A stretch of DNA of 6,362 nt from an uncultured Oscillospiraceae bacterium (GTDB lineage Bacteria > Bacillota > Clostridia > Oscillospirales > Oscillospiraceae), in the NCBI GenBank assembly GCA_904398675.1, contig CAJFPI010000193.1, positions 1 through 6,362 of the forward strand. Reading direction: 5' to 3'. This document shows, piece after piece, positions 4,897-6,362 of this stretch. A program made the position numbers and the translations under genes. Numbering within the stretch: the first letter of the stretch is position 1; each line of letters starts with the position of its first letter. A model generated the notes under the pieces. The model was not told the origin of the DNA. It searched no databases and worked only from the letters and a program-made list of their open reading frames with translations.

Positions 4897-5147
4897 CACT
4901 CCGCCTCCTCGGCCTGAACAGACCCGGCCGTGCGGACGGGTTTACTGGGGTGGGAGCGGACCTGCGCCTCCGTTTCCTCCCGGCTCTCAATGTACTCCCG
5001 GGTCTGGGACGGCACATATTTTTTGTAAAGGCGGGCCATAAAATCGTCCAGCTCCGTCTCCAGGGAGACAGCATTCTTGCCCATGTAGAACTGGATCGCC
5101 TTCAGCTTTTCCTGCTCAAATGAAATGGTGATCGTTGCTTTTTTCAT
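4896..5147 (-). CDS. DUF6103-like small protein, 83 aa
   Basis: This short protein starts MKKATITISFEQEKLKAIQF, a strand-then-helix start reminiscent of ribbon-helix-helix proteins. The helix around 29-57 contains LDDFMARLYKKYVPSQTREYI, and the tail is polar and probably disordered. It matches my recollection of the DUF6103 family, found in Firmicutes conjugative elements; the function of the family is not known to me. The ATG at 5147 has GGAGG (5160-5156) 8 nt upstream, a site that overlaps the end of the M23 gene. The gap to that gene is 4 bp. Its stop overlaps the next start (TGATG). A DNA-binding or regulatory role is possible from the N-terminal pattern but unproven. Confidence 0.7.
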   Translation of the reverse strand: MKKATITISFEQEKLKAIQFYMGKNAVSLETELDDFMARLYKKYVPSQTREYIESREETEAQVRSHPSKPVRTAGSVQAEEAE

Positions 5148-5151
5148 AATC

Positions 5152-6234
5152 TCATCCTCCTGTTGTTGGTAAATAGTATCTGGGATTTGTCCGTTCCCCG
5201 TTGATTCTCACCTCGAAGTGGAGGTGGGGCCCTGTGGATCGCCCGGTGGAACCGGAGAGAGAAATGATGTCTCCGGCCTCCACGGTCTGCCCCACCTGTG
5301 CCAGCAGCTGGGAGTTGTGGCCGTATAGTGTGGCGAGGCCGTCCCCGTGGTCGATCATGACATAGTAACCATAGACGCTGTTGTACTGGGACACCGTGAC
5401 GGCGCCGGGCAGGGCCGCCCGGATGGGCGTGCCTGTGGGTACCGCCAGATCCATGCCGGTGTGGCCCCGGATCTCGCCTGTGAACGGGTCTCTGCGGCTG
5501 CCGAACTCCGAGGTGACCACCGACTCCCAGCCCGCCCCGACGGGAGAACAGAACCCGTCTGCGCCGATGAACGGCACATCCGCGCCGGGAAACCAGCCGC
5601 CGCTGCTGCCGCTTGGCGTACCATAGACGATCAGGTTATAGATGCTGTCGGCGTTGGCCTGGTGGTTTGGCGTGACCATGACGCCCATGACATCGCTGAT
5701 ATTCTCATAGATTTGCGACAGGTCATCCACCAGATGCGGGATGGGATAGGTCTCTGTCGTTTCCACCTCGTTGCCCTCCTCATCGGTTGTGGTGACCGTC
5801 CGGGTCCCCTCTGTGTAGGCCACAAAGCAGTCCACAAAGGCCCGGAGCTCCTCCTCCGCTAGTTGCTCTTCTCCGAAATACAGGACATAAAAAATGGCCT
5901 TGACCCGGTCAGAGTCGAGGCTTTCTCCATCTTCCAGCAGGCTGTTGATCTCCTCCACAATGCTGTCCAGCATACGGAAACTGTCCTGCATCCTCCGGAT
6001 ATCTGCCAGATAGTCTGCCGGGGTATCCGCCGGCAAAGTACCGCCGCGGAAACACAGCTCCACGGTGGACACGTTGTGCTGGGAGGCGGCGGAGAGGAGG
6101 GAGCAGAACAGGGCCACAATCACGATGATGGGGGAGAGAATCGCCACCAGGATCCAGCCGATCTTCTTCCTGGTCTTCTCATCGGCCAGGGCGGCAATGG
6201 CAGCTTTGACTGCCGCCACAGCTGCTGTGCTCAT
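5152..6234 (-). CDS. membrane-anchored M23 (LytM-type) peptidase, 360 aa; conjugation cell-wall hydrolase
   Basis: The product would cut peptidoglycan cross-bridges to let the transfer channel pass through the wall. A single membrane helix at about 25-49 (IGWILVAILSPIIVIVALFC) follows a short cytoplasmic start. Residues 50-205 form an extracellular helical region of the kind seen in mobile-element cell-wall enzymes such as the CD1108 family. A Gly/Ser-rich linker runs to about 225, and the M23 domain fills about 229-357. All catalytic and zinc residues are present: H258 and D262 in GHTGMD, H306 in LYGH, and H337 and H339 in HLHFE, so it should be active. The start ATG at 6234 has AGGGGA about 10 nt upstream and overlaps the stop of an 18-codon leader ORF. 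It heads the M23, DUF6103, 306-aa gene series. Family assignment is firm; the conjugation role is inferred from context. Confidence 0.9.
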   Translation of the reverse strand: MSTAAVAAVKAAIAALADEKTRKKIGWILVAILSPIIVIVALFCSLLSAASQHNVSTVELCFRGGTLPADTPADYLADIRRMQDSFRMLDSIVEEINSLLEDGESLDSDRVKAIFYVLYFGEEQLAEEELRAFVDCFVAYTEGTRTVTTTDEEGNEVETTETYPIPHLVDDLSQIYENISDVMGVMVTPNHQANADSIYNLIVYGTPSGSSGGWFPGADVPFIGADGFCSPVGAGWESVVTSEFGSRRDPFTGEIRGHTGMDLAVPTGTPIRAALPGAVTVSQYNSVYGYYVMIDHGDGLATLYGHNSQLLAQVGQTVEAGDIISLSGSTGRSTGPHLHFEVRINGERTNPRYYLPTTGG

Positions 6235-6287
6235 AGGCGCATGTCCCCTGTAGACGATCTCCTGTGTTCCGGGGCAATACTATCCAT
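6231..6287 (-). CDS. candidate 18-aa leader ORF overlapping the M23 gene
   Basis: ATG at 6287 opens a frame encoding MDSIAPEHRRSSTGDMRL, whose TGA overlaps the M23 start codon as ATGA. AGGAAGGAG (6308-6300) lies 12 nt upstream, a strong sequence but longer than ideal spacing. It could couple translation into the M23 gene. A chance frame is not excluded. Confidence 0.3.
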   Translation of the reverse strand: MDSIAPEHRRSSTGDMRL

Positions 6288-6307
6288 AAAGCTGAATCAC
6301 TCCTTCC

Positions 6308-6355
6308 TGATAACACATTTACATATTGAGAAAAATATGTTATCATATTTACATA
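6308..6355. promoter_or_regulatory. AT-rich inverted and direct repeats upstream of the M23 operon
   Basis: TGATAACA (6308-6315) is repeated inverted as TGTTATCA (6338-6345). ATTTACATA occurs directly at 6317-6325 and 6347-6355, 30 bp apart, about three helical turns. ACATATT/AATATGT (6321-6327, 6334-6340) forms a further 7-bp inverted repeat. The stretch is much richer in AT than the rest. The minus-strand TATGAT (6347-6342) could be a -10, but its -35 would fall outside the window. A regulatory region for the M23 operon is likely; the factor is unknown. Confidence 0.5.
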
Positions 6356-6362
6356 AATTGCT

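Noticed and set aside
4084..4917. 277-aa plus-strand open frame
   Set aside because: It is antisense to the 306-aa gene, which has a coupled start and good ribosome binding site.

Overview
The window looks like part of the mobilisation/conjugation module of an integrative or mobilisable element in a high-GC Firmicute, most likely a gut clostridium of the Oscillospiraceae/Lachnospiraceae type. This is inferred from strong AGGAGG-type ribosome binding sites, high GC, and a gene set typical of clostridial conjugative elements: a MobP3-type relaxase, a DUF3991/toprim protein, a DUF6103-like small protein and a membrane-anchored M23 peptidase. No rRNA, tRNA, CRISPR array or transposase was seen.

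Layout, right to left, because nearly everything is on the minus strand. An AT-rich regulatory-looking stretch (6308-6355) precedes an 18-codon leader ORF. This overlaps a one-TM M23 endopeptidase (5152-6234), followed by a DUF6103-like protein (4896-5147) and an unrecognised 306-aa protein (3976-4896); these genes overlap or abut and look like one operon. About 500 bp without a long gene follows (3460-3975). It holds many inverted repeats, a 28-aa candidate small ORF, and two copies of a palindromic motif with core GTGATAACAC. It is the best oriT candidate here. Next comes a ribbon-helix-helix-like protein (3052-3459). A Phd/YefM antitoxin and PIN toxin operon then lies on the opposite (+) strand (2390-3015), with its own consensus promoter and a terminator. 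The minus-strand series resumes with the relaxase (989-2272), a 44-aa basic small ORF not obvious in a standard ORF search (843-977), and the DUF3991/toprim protein, which runs off the left edge (1-830).

How the parts fit: the RHH protein, the relaxase and the toprim protein are plausibly the DNA-processing (relaxosome) side of transfer, and the M23 peptidase opens peptidoglycan for the transfer channel. The toxin-antitoxin pair would stabilise the element. It sits between the presumed accessory protein and the relaxase, and its promoter is back to back with the region that must drive the relaxase, so autoregulation by the antitoxin could also affect relaxase expression. The most unusual observations are the covarying GTGATAACAC palindromes, the shared divergent promoter/operator, and several small ORFs with good ribosome binding sites associated with strong hairpins.
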